From contig JAKVBY010000034.1 in the NCBI GenBank assembly GCA_022446825.1, positions 25,363 to 89,362 of the forward strand: DNA of 64,000 nt, given 5' to 3'. Below, piece by piece: positions 18,409 through 26,595 of the stretch; positions within the stretch are counted from its first letter, which is position 1; each line of letters begins with the position of its first letter. Source of the stretch: Pirellulaceae bacterium (GTDB lineage Bacteria > Planctomycetota > Planctomycetia > Pirellulales > Pirellulaceae). The position numbers and the translations under genes were made by a program. Under the pieces are notes generated by a model that saw nothing but the letters and a program-made list of their open reading frames with translations, ran no database searches and was not told where the DNA came from.

Positions 18409-19806
18409 TCAGGCAGACTTTTGCAAGTCCGCCGACTGATTCAACTTGTTGTAAAGCGTCTTGAGACTGATCCCAAGCTCTTCAGCAACGGATGGCTTGT
18501 TACTGTCATTACGCTCGAGCGACTCATAAATCGCTTGCATCTCGAGCTCGCGCAGCGTCATTGGTCCGATCGACTTAACTTGAGGGTGCAATTGCCGCGA
18601 AGAGAAATGCCGTGGCAAATGTTCGTCAGAAACAGGTAATTCGTCGCACAGAATGGATGCGTGTTCAACCACGTTGGCTAGTTCACGAACATTGCCTGGC
18701 CATTTGTGCGACTGCAAGGCGGACAGAGCCGTCGGGGAAAATAGTTTCGCAGCTGGCAAAGCATCCGGACGCAAGCGACGAAACAAATGTTCTGCCAGTC
18801 GTGGGATATCATCGACTCGTTCACGTAAAGACGGCAAATAAATCTCGAACGTATTCACACGAAACATTAAATCTTCTCGAAACTCATTCTCAGCAACCAT
18901 CGCTTCGAGATCACGATGTGTCGCACAGACAACGCGGACATCAACCGTAAACGAATCGTTGTCACCAACTCGACGGATTTCACCGCTTTCTAAAACGCGC
19001 AACAACTTAGCCTGCATCGCTCTGGGTAACTCACCAATTTCGTCAAGAAATATTGTTCCCCCATGGGCAACCTCAAAAAGCCCCACGCGTTGTTCCTCCG
19101 CACCAGTAAACGCGCCTTTCCGATGCCCAAACAACTCGCTTTCGATCAAATTTTCGGGCAATGCTCCGCAATTGATCGCTACGAACGGCATCTCGGCACG
19201 TAGGCTTTGATCGTGAATTGCCCGGGCCACCAACTCTTTGCCAGAACCCGTTTCACCGCGAATCAGAATAGTCGACGTCGTTGGTGCGACTCTTTCAATC
19301 AAACGACGGACCTGTTGCATGCCGCTACTCTCACCAATCAATTTTGGATCGCCTTCCACTCGATCGAGTTGGCGTCGCAGGGCTCGGTATTTGTTTGTCA
19401 GTTCCCGTTTTTCCGCGACGCGTTTTAACAACGATTGAAGTTCAACGAGTTTGCACGGTTTCGTAAGATACTCAAAAGCGCCTTGCCGCAGCGCCGCAAC
19501 TGCGGAGTCGAGAGATGATTTGCCCGTTAGTACAATCGCGTCCGTTGCAGGTGATAATTCTTTCGCACGCATGATTACTTCGATGCCGTTCAACCCCGGC
19601 ATATCGAGATCAACCAGAATGCAATCATACCTATTTCTTTCCAGTGCCGCCGCAGCTGTCAAACCATCCGGACAGACGGTCACTTGATGCCCCATACGTG
19701 GCAATTCCAAGTGCATTAATTCCTGCAGCGTCGGCTCGTCATCAGCAAACAATATTTTGAGGCCGCTAGGCGGCTTGGTTTTGGTCTTCATATTTTTTTG
19801 AGACAT
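18409..19806 (-). CDS. NtrC-type sigma-54-dependent response regulator
   Basis: The protein has about 465 residues. It has a receiver domain (about 15-130) with phospho-acceptor Asp66 in ILVDLDMPG and Lys in YLTKP. An AAA+ domain (about 155-380) follows, with Walker A GETGSGKE, sigma-54 loop GAFTGA (about 231-236) and Walker B FLDEIGELP. A Fis-type helix-turn-helix closes the chain (KPSVAEELGISLKTLYNKL). It should activate sigma-54 promoters in response to the kinase whose gene it overlaps by about 40 bases. Start at 19806 or 19791 is undecided, as neither has a clear ribosome site. Confidence 0.93.
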   Translation of the reverse strand: MSQKNMKTKTKPPSGLKILFADDEPTLQELMHLELPRMGHQVTVCPDGLTAAAALERNRYDCILVDLDMPGLNGIEVIMRAKELSPATDAIVLTGKSSLDSAVAALRQGAFEYLTKPCKLVELQSLLKRVAEKRELTNKYRALRRQLDRVEGDPKLIGESSGMQQVRRLIERVAPTTSTILIRGETGSGKELVARAIHDQSLRAEMPFVAINCGALPENLIESELFGHRKGAFTGAEEQRVGLFEVAHGGTIFLDEIGELPRAMQAKLLRVLESGEIRRVGDNDSFTVDVRVVCATHRDLEAMVAENEFREDLMFRVNTFEIYLPSLRERVDDIPRLAEHLFRRLRPDALPAAKLFSPTALSALQSHKWPGNVRELANVVEHASILCDELPVSDEHLPRHFSSRQLHPQVKSIGPMTLRELEMQAIYESLERNDSNKPSVAEELGISLKTLYNKLNQSADLQKSA

Positions 19807-21376
19807 CAACTAGAGGCAAAGTGACAAGAAATCGCGAACCATGGCCGGGGCCGTCGCTAAAAGGTTGAATGGTGCCGCCATGTTCAGAAACAATACGATA
19901 GGTAATTGACAAACCGAGCCCCGTTCCCTGACCGTCAGGACGATTGGTGAAAAAGGGTTCGAACAGGTGTTCCAGAGTTTCTTCGCTCATCCCACAACCG
20001 TTATCAAGAAACGTCAGTTCAGCCCGTCGATGTGTCACCGCCAGTCGGATGGACACAGTCCCACCGGAATCGAGACAGTCCAGTGCGTTGGTAATCAGGT
20101 TGAGTACGACTTGTTTGATCTCTTGGGAATTAACTGGCACGATCACGGATCGAGGTGCATCCAACTCGATCTTTTTGTTGCGATACTTGCCCAAATGTTG
20201 CACCATCTCCATGACACCTTGGACAAGGCCGCGCAGATCGGTGGGGTGCTTTTCGACGTCACCCATGCGTGAATAGTCCAGCAACCGCTCGGTGATACCC
20301 TTGCAACGAAATGCTTCGTCTTGAATTTTCCTTAGATAGTTTTGCATAACCGAAAAATTCTCCTCCGACTCCTCGGAAGCAACACGCGAAAAACCTGTGG
20401 GCGTCATTTCTTCCAATCGCGACTCTAACGCCTCAGCACACCAGGCAACGGAAGCCAATGGGTTGTTGATTTCATGGGCCACACCCGCCGCCAAAAAACC
20501 AACACTCGCCAACTGCTCACTGCGAACGACTTCACGGGTGCGTTGCTTTACTTGCTGATCTAAATCGTCCCGGATTTCCTGAAAACGCGCAGTCATGTCG
20601 TTCATAGCTCCGGCAAGCTCTGCAACTTCATCTTCTGAATCGAGCCGTACACGATGTGAGAAATCACCGTTTGCAACATATCGCGATCCATGAATCAATA
20701 CTCGCAAAGGCCGAAATAACCACACGTAGAAAAGCCATACCGAAGCAACTAACAAAAGAAAAGCAGAAATGCTCGTCAGCCAGGTTAGAACGATCCACGT
20801 TCGGTAACGCGCGCGAACATCGTCAGACAAGGTATACATTTTTGTTTGTAAGTGACTCGGTAGTTCACTACTTAGCATGATCAAAGTCGACAATTCGTCG
20901 CGAACTTCCTGCACCGGTATCTGCTCTTGAACCCAATCCTCTCCAGGAGTTAATTCCTCCAGACGATGCAAAGAACCCTCAATTTTCCACACCGTCTGCC
21001 ATTCTAAACCTCGGTCCCCAATATTCGGGTCTTCGGGATCGGTCAGACTTAATTGTTCCCGATAACGCCGTAAGGATTCATTCACCAACAGCCACGCATT
21101 GCGAAATTCGCTACGAATGCTATCTGCTGTGAAAGTCGCTGATTGGGGAAATCCTTTGGACTCGGTAGGATCTTGAAAAGCGAGTCCCAAATCACTGACT
21201 CGACTTGTTAAATCGGCGGCCAGGGGCAGTTCTGCGGAACGGCGACTAATGCTACGTGCGAGCGCACGGTAAGAATAGGCACCTCGAAAGCCGCTGAAAG
21301 AGAGGATAGCAACGATCAGCAGCAGCATCGTAATGCCGAAAAGCAATTTGTTCCGAATTGGCCAACGAGACAGCAC
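19766..21376 (-). CDS. membrane sensor histidine kinase with HAMP domain
   Basis: The partner of the NtrC-type regulator, 536 residues. There is a membrane segment at about 10-29, an extracytoplasmic sensor region (about 30-190), and a second membrane segment at about 193-220. Next come a HAMP domain (about 221-273), a coiled coil, the HisKA domain with phospho-His301 in GVAHEINNPLAS, and a HATPase domain with GCGMSE and GQGTGLGLSI. The ligand is unknown. Same-strand gene order with the upstream LptF/G permease, 188 bases away, may reflect envelope sensing, but that is only inference. Confidence 0.93.
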   Translation of the reverse strand: MLSRWPIRNKLLFGITMLLLIVAILSFSGFRGAYSYRALARSISRRSAELPLAADLTSRVSDLGLAFQDPTESKGFPQSATFTADSIRSEFRNAWLLVNESLRRYREQLSLTDPEDPNIGDRGLEWQTVWKIEGSLHRLEELTPGEDWVQEQIPVQEVRDELSTLIMLSSELPSHLQTKMYTLSDDVRARYRTWIVLTWLTSISAFLLLVASVWLFYVWLFRPLRVLIHGSRYVANGDFSHRVRLDSEDEVAELAGAMNDMTARFQEIRDDLDQQVKQRTREVVRSEQLASVGFLAAGVAHEINNPLASVAWCAEALESRLEEMTPTGFSRVASEESEENFSVMQNYLRKIQDEAFRCKGITERLLDYSRMGDVEKHPTDLRGLVQGVMEMVQHLGKYRNKKIELDAPRSVIVPVNSQEIKQVVLNLITNALDCLDSGGTVSIRLAVTHRRAELTFLDNGCGMSEETLEHLFEPFFTNRPDGQGTGLGLSITYRIVSEHGGTIQPFSDGPGHGSRFLVTLPLVDVSKKYEDQNQAA

Positions 21377-21564
21377 CGGCGACCTCCTTGTCGCATGGCA
21401 ACCGCTTCGAAAAATTGTCCCGTACGTAAGATTCGCCGCACCCTCTTGGCACCTCGAAAATCGTGGAGCAGAGTGTAGCAGCAGAATTCAACAAGCGACA
21501 AGGCGAAACTTCGTCTGGGAACGTGCTAGCGTCTTTCAAAAAGATCGCTCTCATAATCAGATCC

Positions 21565-22749
21565 CTAATACCGTTTAACGCCGCGGTATAGCCACCAACC
21601 CACTATTGCGAGCACGCAATTTCCAATCCAAACACAATAGGGTGGTAAATCACCACTTTTTGCTGCGCTTGTGCCGTACACAAGCAAGGGGTAATAAACA
21701 ATCAGAGTCGGCAGAAAACAGAGCCCAAAAGTGACCCAAAAATCAGCCGTGCGTAAACGGATTGCGAGCGGAGCTCCAACCAAAACAAAAAAGAAACAGC
21801 TAAATCCGTTTGCACACCGTCGCCATGGTTCGGTTTCAAGCCGATGCAATCTACCCTGTGCACTCTGCAGTGAACTGACGCGACGCCTCCAAGAATCCCA
21901 AGTCAACCTATCAAACTCACCCGTTAACAAATGCAGGGCTGTCTCTCCCGCTAATTGCCGTTTCGTCTCTAACAAAAAGTCCTCTGTTTTAACAAGTTCT
22001 GCAGGGATCTGTCGGATGGCCAAATTGGAAGGCGAAATAAACCGTCCATCCGACTGGGGATCAAGCGGCACGGAGTGCAAATATTTTCCCGGATAATGAA
22101 ACTCGATGTCATCGTCCGACTCGCCCAGAACATTCACCATTTGAAACCAAAGCGTATTTTTCTCCGGGTCAAAGCCGAGTTCTGCAGTGTCCGCATTGAC
22201 AGTAATGCTCCGGCTAGCATCGTTACCATAAAATTCAACCGACGGTTCAATCAAGATCTTCCCATCAACTCGCCGGACTGAAATTTCAAAATCATTCCTC
22301 TGAAATGAAAGGTGCGTCCGCAGCATGCCGTAAGCAATTTCTTCAATCGATTGCAAAACCACTCGGCGCACGCCGAGTTCCCCCCAGGAAACCGCAACAT
22401 CATTGAGGCAAACTGCAACGCCACTAATGAGGATTGCCGTCACATAAGCAGGTCGCAGAACCGCCATCGGTGAAACTCCGGCGGATTTCAACGCAACAAT
22501 TTCATTCGCCGCCGACATGCGGCCATAAACAATACAAACCGTGAGTAAAATGGTTCCTGGTAATGCAAACTGCAACGCCATCGGAAAAACAAAGGGCAAA
22601 ATCCGCACAATGGGGCCAATGCCGAGATTATGGCGGACAGCTTCTTGCCCTACGAACGCTAACATGATCAGCATGGTCAGCGTCGTAACAGTAAGAAAAA
22701 AGACGGCAAAAAGATCGAATCCAAGATATCTAGTAATACGTCGCAACAT
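21565..22749 (-). CDS. LptF/LptG-family permease (YjgP/YjgQ)
   Basis: A transmembrane component of the lipopolysaccharide exporter. The 394-residue protein has the family pattern: three membrane segments at the N-terminus (about 10-115), a beta-rich periplasmic region (about 125-290), and three segments at the C-terminus. RMSAANEIVALKSAGVS is the typical cytoplasmic coupling loop. Only one such gene is here, so its partner and LptB must lie elsewhere. lpxB at 52.5 kb supports LPS synthesis in this organism. Confidence 0.87.
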   Translation of the reverse strand: MLRRITRYLGFDLFAVFFLTVTTLTMLIMLAFVGQEAVRHNLGIGPIVRILPFVFPMALQFALPGTILLTVCIVYGRMSAANEIVALKSAGVSPMAVLRPAYVTAILISGVAVCLNDVAVSWGELGVRRVVLQSIEEIAYGMLRTHLSFQRNDFEISVRRVDGKILIEPSVEFYGNDASRSITVNADTAELGFDPEKNTLWFQMVNVLGESDDDIEFHYPGKYLHSVPLDPQSDGRFISPSNLAIRQIPAELVKTEDFLLETKRQLAGETALHLLTGEFDRLTWDSWRRRVSSLQSAQGRLHRLETEPWRRCANGFSCFFFVLVGAPLAIRLRTADFWVTFGLCFLPTLIVYYPLLVYGTSAAKSGDLPPYCVWIGNCVLAIVGWWLYRGVKRY

Positions 22750-23621
22750 TTGCCGACCGACTCAGAAACTAGTCTTTGCGAACAGCGGAATTTGGGGGTC
22801 ATTCCAGCGGTTTGTTATCGGTTCACACCGAACTAAGCTCAACGCAGGGACAATTCCCATGACACTACCTGAACTCCAGCAAGGATCATTGTCCGTCGGT
22901 GCGTTCACGGCATGAGCAACGACTGTACCAGTTTTTAAACCGGGACAAAACGACAATTAAGCTGCTAGCACCTCGGCTGTCAGCAATAGTCGCAGAAGGT
23001 TTTGGGCCGAGTCACTAAATGGTCTTCACGATGCGGGTAAATTCTCGCTAGTCTTGTCACTGATGCGATAGGACTTTACCGTAGCGCATCCAGGTGGCGT
23101 GTTCAAACCACGCTCGCCTGCAGACCAGCGACTCCTGAACTCGCTCATCTCTTCGTATGGGACAGAATTCAGTGCTGCTCCGCGGTGACTTGTCGTTCAC
23201 TTTAGTTTCGTCCTCAGGGGCCCGCAGAGGAACCCGCACAATGTATTTTTATCAGCCGTCTGCTATTACCAGAAACTTGGATCCTGAATGAGCTGGACTC
23301 TGCATTACCTGCCATTTGAAATCGGAGAGGCACTCCAGCGCATGCATTAAAACAGACGTCGACTGCCACGTTGAAACCGCGCTGAACAGCGAAAATAGTC
23401 ACCAGAAGAATGCGATACTCCGCTCCCTCAATACCTCACAAACAATCACATAGCCCGGAAAAAACAAACATAGCCCTAGAACGGTGAACGACTCTCGAGC
23501 AGAGTCAAGGTCAATGACAAGATCAACGCCGGCAGGAATGCAGACTGACAGTGCTTTTCTGTTGAGCTCTCCCCTTCATTTTTACCAAGAAACGATTCCT
23601 CCTTAAATTCGACACTCACCT
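22750..23621. other. gene-poor gap
   Basis: About 870 bases between the divergent LptF/G permease and lipase genes. Open frames of 60-64 codons on the reverse strand look random. I see no RNA gene or clear repeat. Confidence 0.5.
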
Positions 23622-24626
23622 ATGCGTTACTTCTCTGGCATTACCTGTTTGTTTTTGATTGTGGGCATATCCGCTGGTGGGTTTGCCGATCCCCCTCCCG
23701 GCGAAGATGAAGCCAATAAGTCCTTTAGCTTATCAAAGCTTTCACGTGTAACACTTGGTAGTAAGCAATTTTGGACAGACGAAACTCATTATGCCGGATG
23801 GCGGATTCAACGAAACGTCCTTACTAGTAGTTACCGCTTGCTCGATGACAACAATTCGCGGCTAACCCATGGAACATTTGAAACATGCCGAGATGCATTG
23901 CAAACAATCAAAGCAAACCTGGTGGAACCTGAACGCAATCGCACCGTTGTTCTATTGCTACATGGACTGGTACGTTCTCGTAATTCAATGAAGCCGTTGG
24001 CTACTTTTCTCAAAGCGACGGGTCAATTCGAGGTAATCAATATTTCCTACGCAAGTTCTCAGGAAACGATCGACCAGCATGCGCAATCGTTGGGAACACT
24101 CATTAATCGACTGGAAGGGGTCTCCCAAATTCATTTCGTCGCCCACAGTATGGGAAACCTTGTCATTCGACGTTATCTGCGAGACTGTCAGGATGGCAAG
24201 TGGAAGGATCGTAAGCATCCCAAAGTATCCCGCATGGTCATGCTGGGACCGCCTAACCAAGGCTCCCAAATTGCCAAACGATTCAAGGACTATTCGATCT
24301 TTAAATATGTCTGGGGCATTAGCGCGCAACAATTGGCAGAAGACTGGGATGAGTTGAACAAACGGCTGGCAATTCCTCCTTGCGAATTCGGAATCATCGC
24401 CGGAGGTCGAGGGCAAGCATCCGGACGCAATCCACTCCTCCAAGGTGACAACGATTTTATCGTGTCCGTCGAAGAAACCAAACTTCCGGGAGCACATGAC
24501 TTCCTGATCCTGCCAGTTCTCCATTCTTTTATGATGGAAGATGCGAAAATAATGGCACATACTCTACAATTCTTGCGAAACGGCTATTTCGTATCTGAAC
24601 CAAGAAGGCAACCGATCAAAAGATAG
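23622..24626 (+). CDS. secreted lipase-like alpha/beta hydrolase
   Basis: The 334-residue protein has a signal peptide (about 1-22) and the alpha/beta hydrolase elements LLLHG (111-115, oxyanion turn) and VAHSMGN (173-179) with nucleophile Ser176. The pattern resembles bacterial triacylglycerol lipases and lipase-like esterases; substrate is unknown. Its TAG stop overlaps the GTG codon at 24626, but ruvX more likely begins 21 bases later. Co-transcription with ruvX is likely. Confidence 0.85.
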   Translation: MRYFSGITCLFLIVGISAGGFADPPPGEDEANKSFSLSKLSRVTLGSKQFWTDETHYAGWRIQRNVLTSSYRLLDDNNSRLTHGTFETCRDALQTIKANLVEPERNRTVVLLLHGLVRSRNSMKPLATFLKATGQFEVINISYASSQETIDQHAQSLGTLINRLEGVSQIHFVAHSMGNLVIRRYLRDCQDGKWKDRKHPKVSRMVMLGPPNQGSQIAKRFKDYSIFKYVWGISAQQLAEDWDELNKRLAIPPCEFGIIAGGRGQASGRNPLLQGDNDFIVSVEETKLPGAHDFLILPVLHSFMMEDAKIMAHTLQFLRNGYFVSEPRRQPIKR

Positions 24627-24646
24627 TGGAGTTCGCTCCTCAAACG

Positions 24647-25147
24647 ATGACAAACACACTTCCCACAACCGGCCGTCTTGCCGGAATTGATTTCGGTACG
24701 GTGCGTATCGGTATCGCGATTTGTGATCCTACACAATGTCTCGCCAGTCCCTTCGAAAACTACGTCCGCCAGGACTTGGCTGCGGACGAACAGCGATTTG
24801 TCCGCTTAGTGTCCGAAGAAAAAATCGTAGGCTTTGTCGTCGGTCTTCCAATTCATACCACAGGTGAAGAAAGCGAAAAATCACGTGAAGCACGTGATTT
24901 CGCTGACTGGCTACAACGCGTTACTGGCGTCCAGGTCGGATTCTGCGACGAACGTTACACAACCAAAGAAGCAATGTCGCATTTAAGATTCACAGGAATG
25001 TCGTCAAGAAAGCAAAAGCAACGCCTCGACATGATTGCGGCACAAATTCTGTTGGCAAGTTACTTGGAATCGTCTCGGCAAGGAAACCCCACCAATGAAC
25101 CTCTGGACGACAACCCTCTGGGCGATGAAGCCAAAGAGATTCGTTGA
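24647..25147 (+). CDS. ruvX: RuvX/YqgF-type Holliday junction resolvase
   Basis: An RNase-H-fold nuclease implicated in rRNA maturation and recombination. The 166-residue protein has GIDFGTVRIGIA (Asp15), VVGLPIHTTGEE, FCDERYTTKEA and the C-terminal RLDMIAAQILLASYL with acidic Asp. ATG 24647 is preferred over GTG 24626 because the family begins just before the GIDFG strand, although the ribosome site is weak. It has a short acidic C-terminal tail beyond the usual end. Confidence 0.9.
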   Translation: MTNTLPTTGRLAGIDFGTVRIGIAICDPTQCLASPFENYVRQDLAADEQRFVRLVSEEKIVGFVVGLPIHTTGEESEKSREARDFADWLQRVTGVQVGFCDERYTTKEAMSHLRFTGMSSRKQKQRLDMIAAQILLASYLESSRQGNPTNEPLDDNPLGDEAKEIR

Positions 25148-25177
25148 CAGCATCATCTGTATCGTTTGCTTGCTCAA

Positions 25178-25747
25178 TTATCGAAATCTTATTTGAGCCT
25201 GAGGTACCGACGCTTTGAGGTCTGCGACACCTTCTGCAGTCACATTACTATCTTTGGCAAAAACCCACACCAACTGAGGCATAGAACTTAATTTTCGTAA
25301 ACCCTTATTCGTAATCTGCGTGCCCTCAATGTGCAAAAACTTGGCATAAGGAAAGCCGTCTAATTGTCCCAAGTCCTCATCGGTTACTGCCGTGCCATGT
25401 AATTCGACGACTTCCACATTAGAAAAATACTCCTCACCGATTACTGCGCGCAGCCATTGCGGACCCGGGGCTTCTCGATTGCGCTGAAGTTCATAATCAA
25501 AAGCAATGTTGCCGTCTAACCGCCGTACTGCTTCGATCGACTTACTCTGAGCATAGCCATGCAATCCCTGCTTGGTCAGCCAAATGCCAGAAAAAACGAT
25601 AGCTCCCAACCCCGCAAGCAGCAACGCGGGCCTCATCTGCCACCAACGCCGTCGACGCCGAACGGCTTGTGGCAAAGCGATCTGATCTTCCGAACGTCGA
25701 AAAAAATCAATGCCCGGGATCTCCGTTTTATTCGGGGTTTCACTCAT
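25178..25747 (-). CDS. membrane-anchored LRR-like protein
   Basis: The 189-residue protein has a basic stretch (RRRRRWW) before one membrane segment (about 40-60), then a region with leucine-rich-repeat-like lines: VEVVELHGTAVTDEDLGQL, AKFLHIEGTQITNKGLRKL and LVWVFAKDSNVTAEGVADL. Such ITDEGL-type repeats are common in planctomycete proteins. Function is unknown. It is convergent with ruvX. Confidence 0.7.
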   Translation of the reverse strand: MSETPNKTEIPGIDFFRRSEDQIALPQAVRRRRRWWQMRPALLLAGLGAIVFSGIWLTKQGLHGYAQSKSIEAVRRLDGNIAFDYELQRNREAPGPQWLRAVIGEEYFSNVEVVELHGTAVTDEDLGQLDGFPYAKFLHIEGTQITNKGLRKLSSMPQLVWVFAKDSNVTAEGVADLKASVPQAQIRFR

Positions 25748-26595
25748 AACAATGACTCGGGTCCTGTCGTCAATTGAAATGCACTAGAAACAAACTGCCT
25801 GATTAGTAGAGACACCAAAACAGGATGCGTTTTGGAAAAATCAAATAGGGCCCTTACTCGAAAGCACAAAACCACAGTCCCGCTTCATTTGTTTCGCATT
25901 TGTAGCATATCACTCCTGAAAACTAAATATTTTTCTCCGCGGGTAGGGAATATCACAGAAGGTCAGATCGACCGCAAAGATTTTCGATACCGGTCTCTTC
26001 GTGCTGTACCACAAGGTACGATCAGACGAGTGGAGATCCATGCCGCAGGCAGACCAAAGCAACTCCGGAGCCACAACCAAAGCACCATTCCAACCAAAAT
26101 GATGGCGAGTTGAACTGAGACGCATAAAAGAAAGCCCCGAGGCCACTTCTGCTCTGCCAGCGAAAATCCCGAAGTCGCCAATGTTGATTTGGCTTCTGTG
26201 TTGGTCGGCAGTAAATTGGCAAGCATCATCAATACATCTTGCACGGGAATTGCAAAACTTGTCACGCGTTTAGCGCTTGCAACGTTAATACCGACGGTCT
26301 TAGTGTCTCCGTGAACAAGAAGACCATCAACAATACGAAATGCTCAGGCCAAAAATCACTACCTTGCCTCAAGCTCACCAAAGAATCGCTAAAATCTGAG
26401 TCCCACTAAAGCCATGCACTTCGTGAGTCCTGTTTAGTAACACTTAGAGGAGCAACACCACCGCAAATTCACTGAGCTGTAGCCATGCAAAAACTTAAAG
26501 TAATTTAGCCCAACGCGCTCTTGCGAAGCGCCATGAAGTCCACGAACATAGTGCGATAAAGTACTGGGAATTACGATTGATCTTGAGCATGGAAC
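25748..26595. other. gap holding a decayed protease fragment
   Basis: Nothing else is seen except the remnant listed separately at about 26148-26335. It ends at the ATG of the secreted hydrolase. Confidence 0.5.
26148..26335 (-). pseudogene. C-terminal remnant of an S1C protease paralogue
   Basis: The reverse-strand frame reads GINVASAKRVTSFAIP, VQDVLMMLANLLPTN and FSLAEQ. It matches the C-terminus of the intact gene at 31728-32852 (GINIASADRVASFAIP, AQEVLMILGDLLPKN, FSLTEQ), and the DNA is visibly related (shared CAGGAATTGCAAAACTTG-like run). Upstream the catalytic loop is degraded (VDGLLVHGD instead of SDCGGPLVNLDG) and no protease or PDZ domain follows. The stop after the FSLAEQ end is lost. 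It is best read as a decayed duplicate. Confidence 0.75.
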
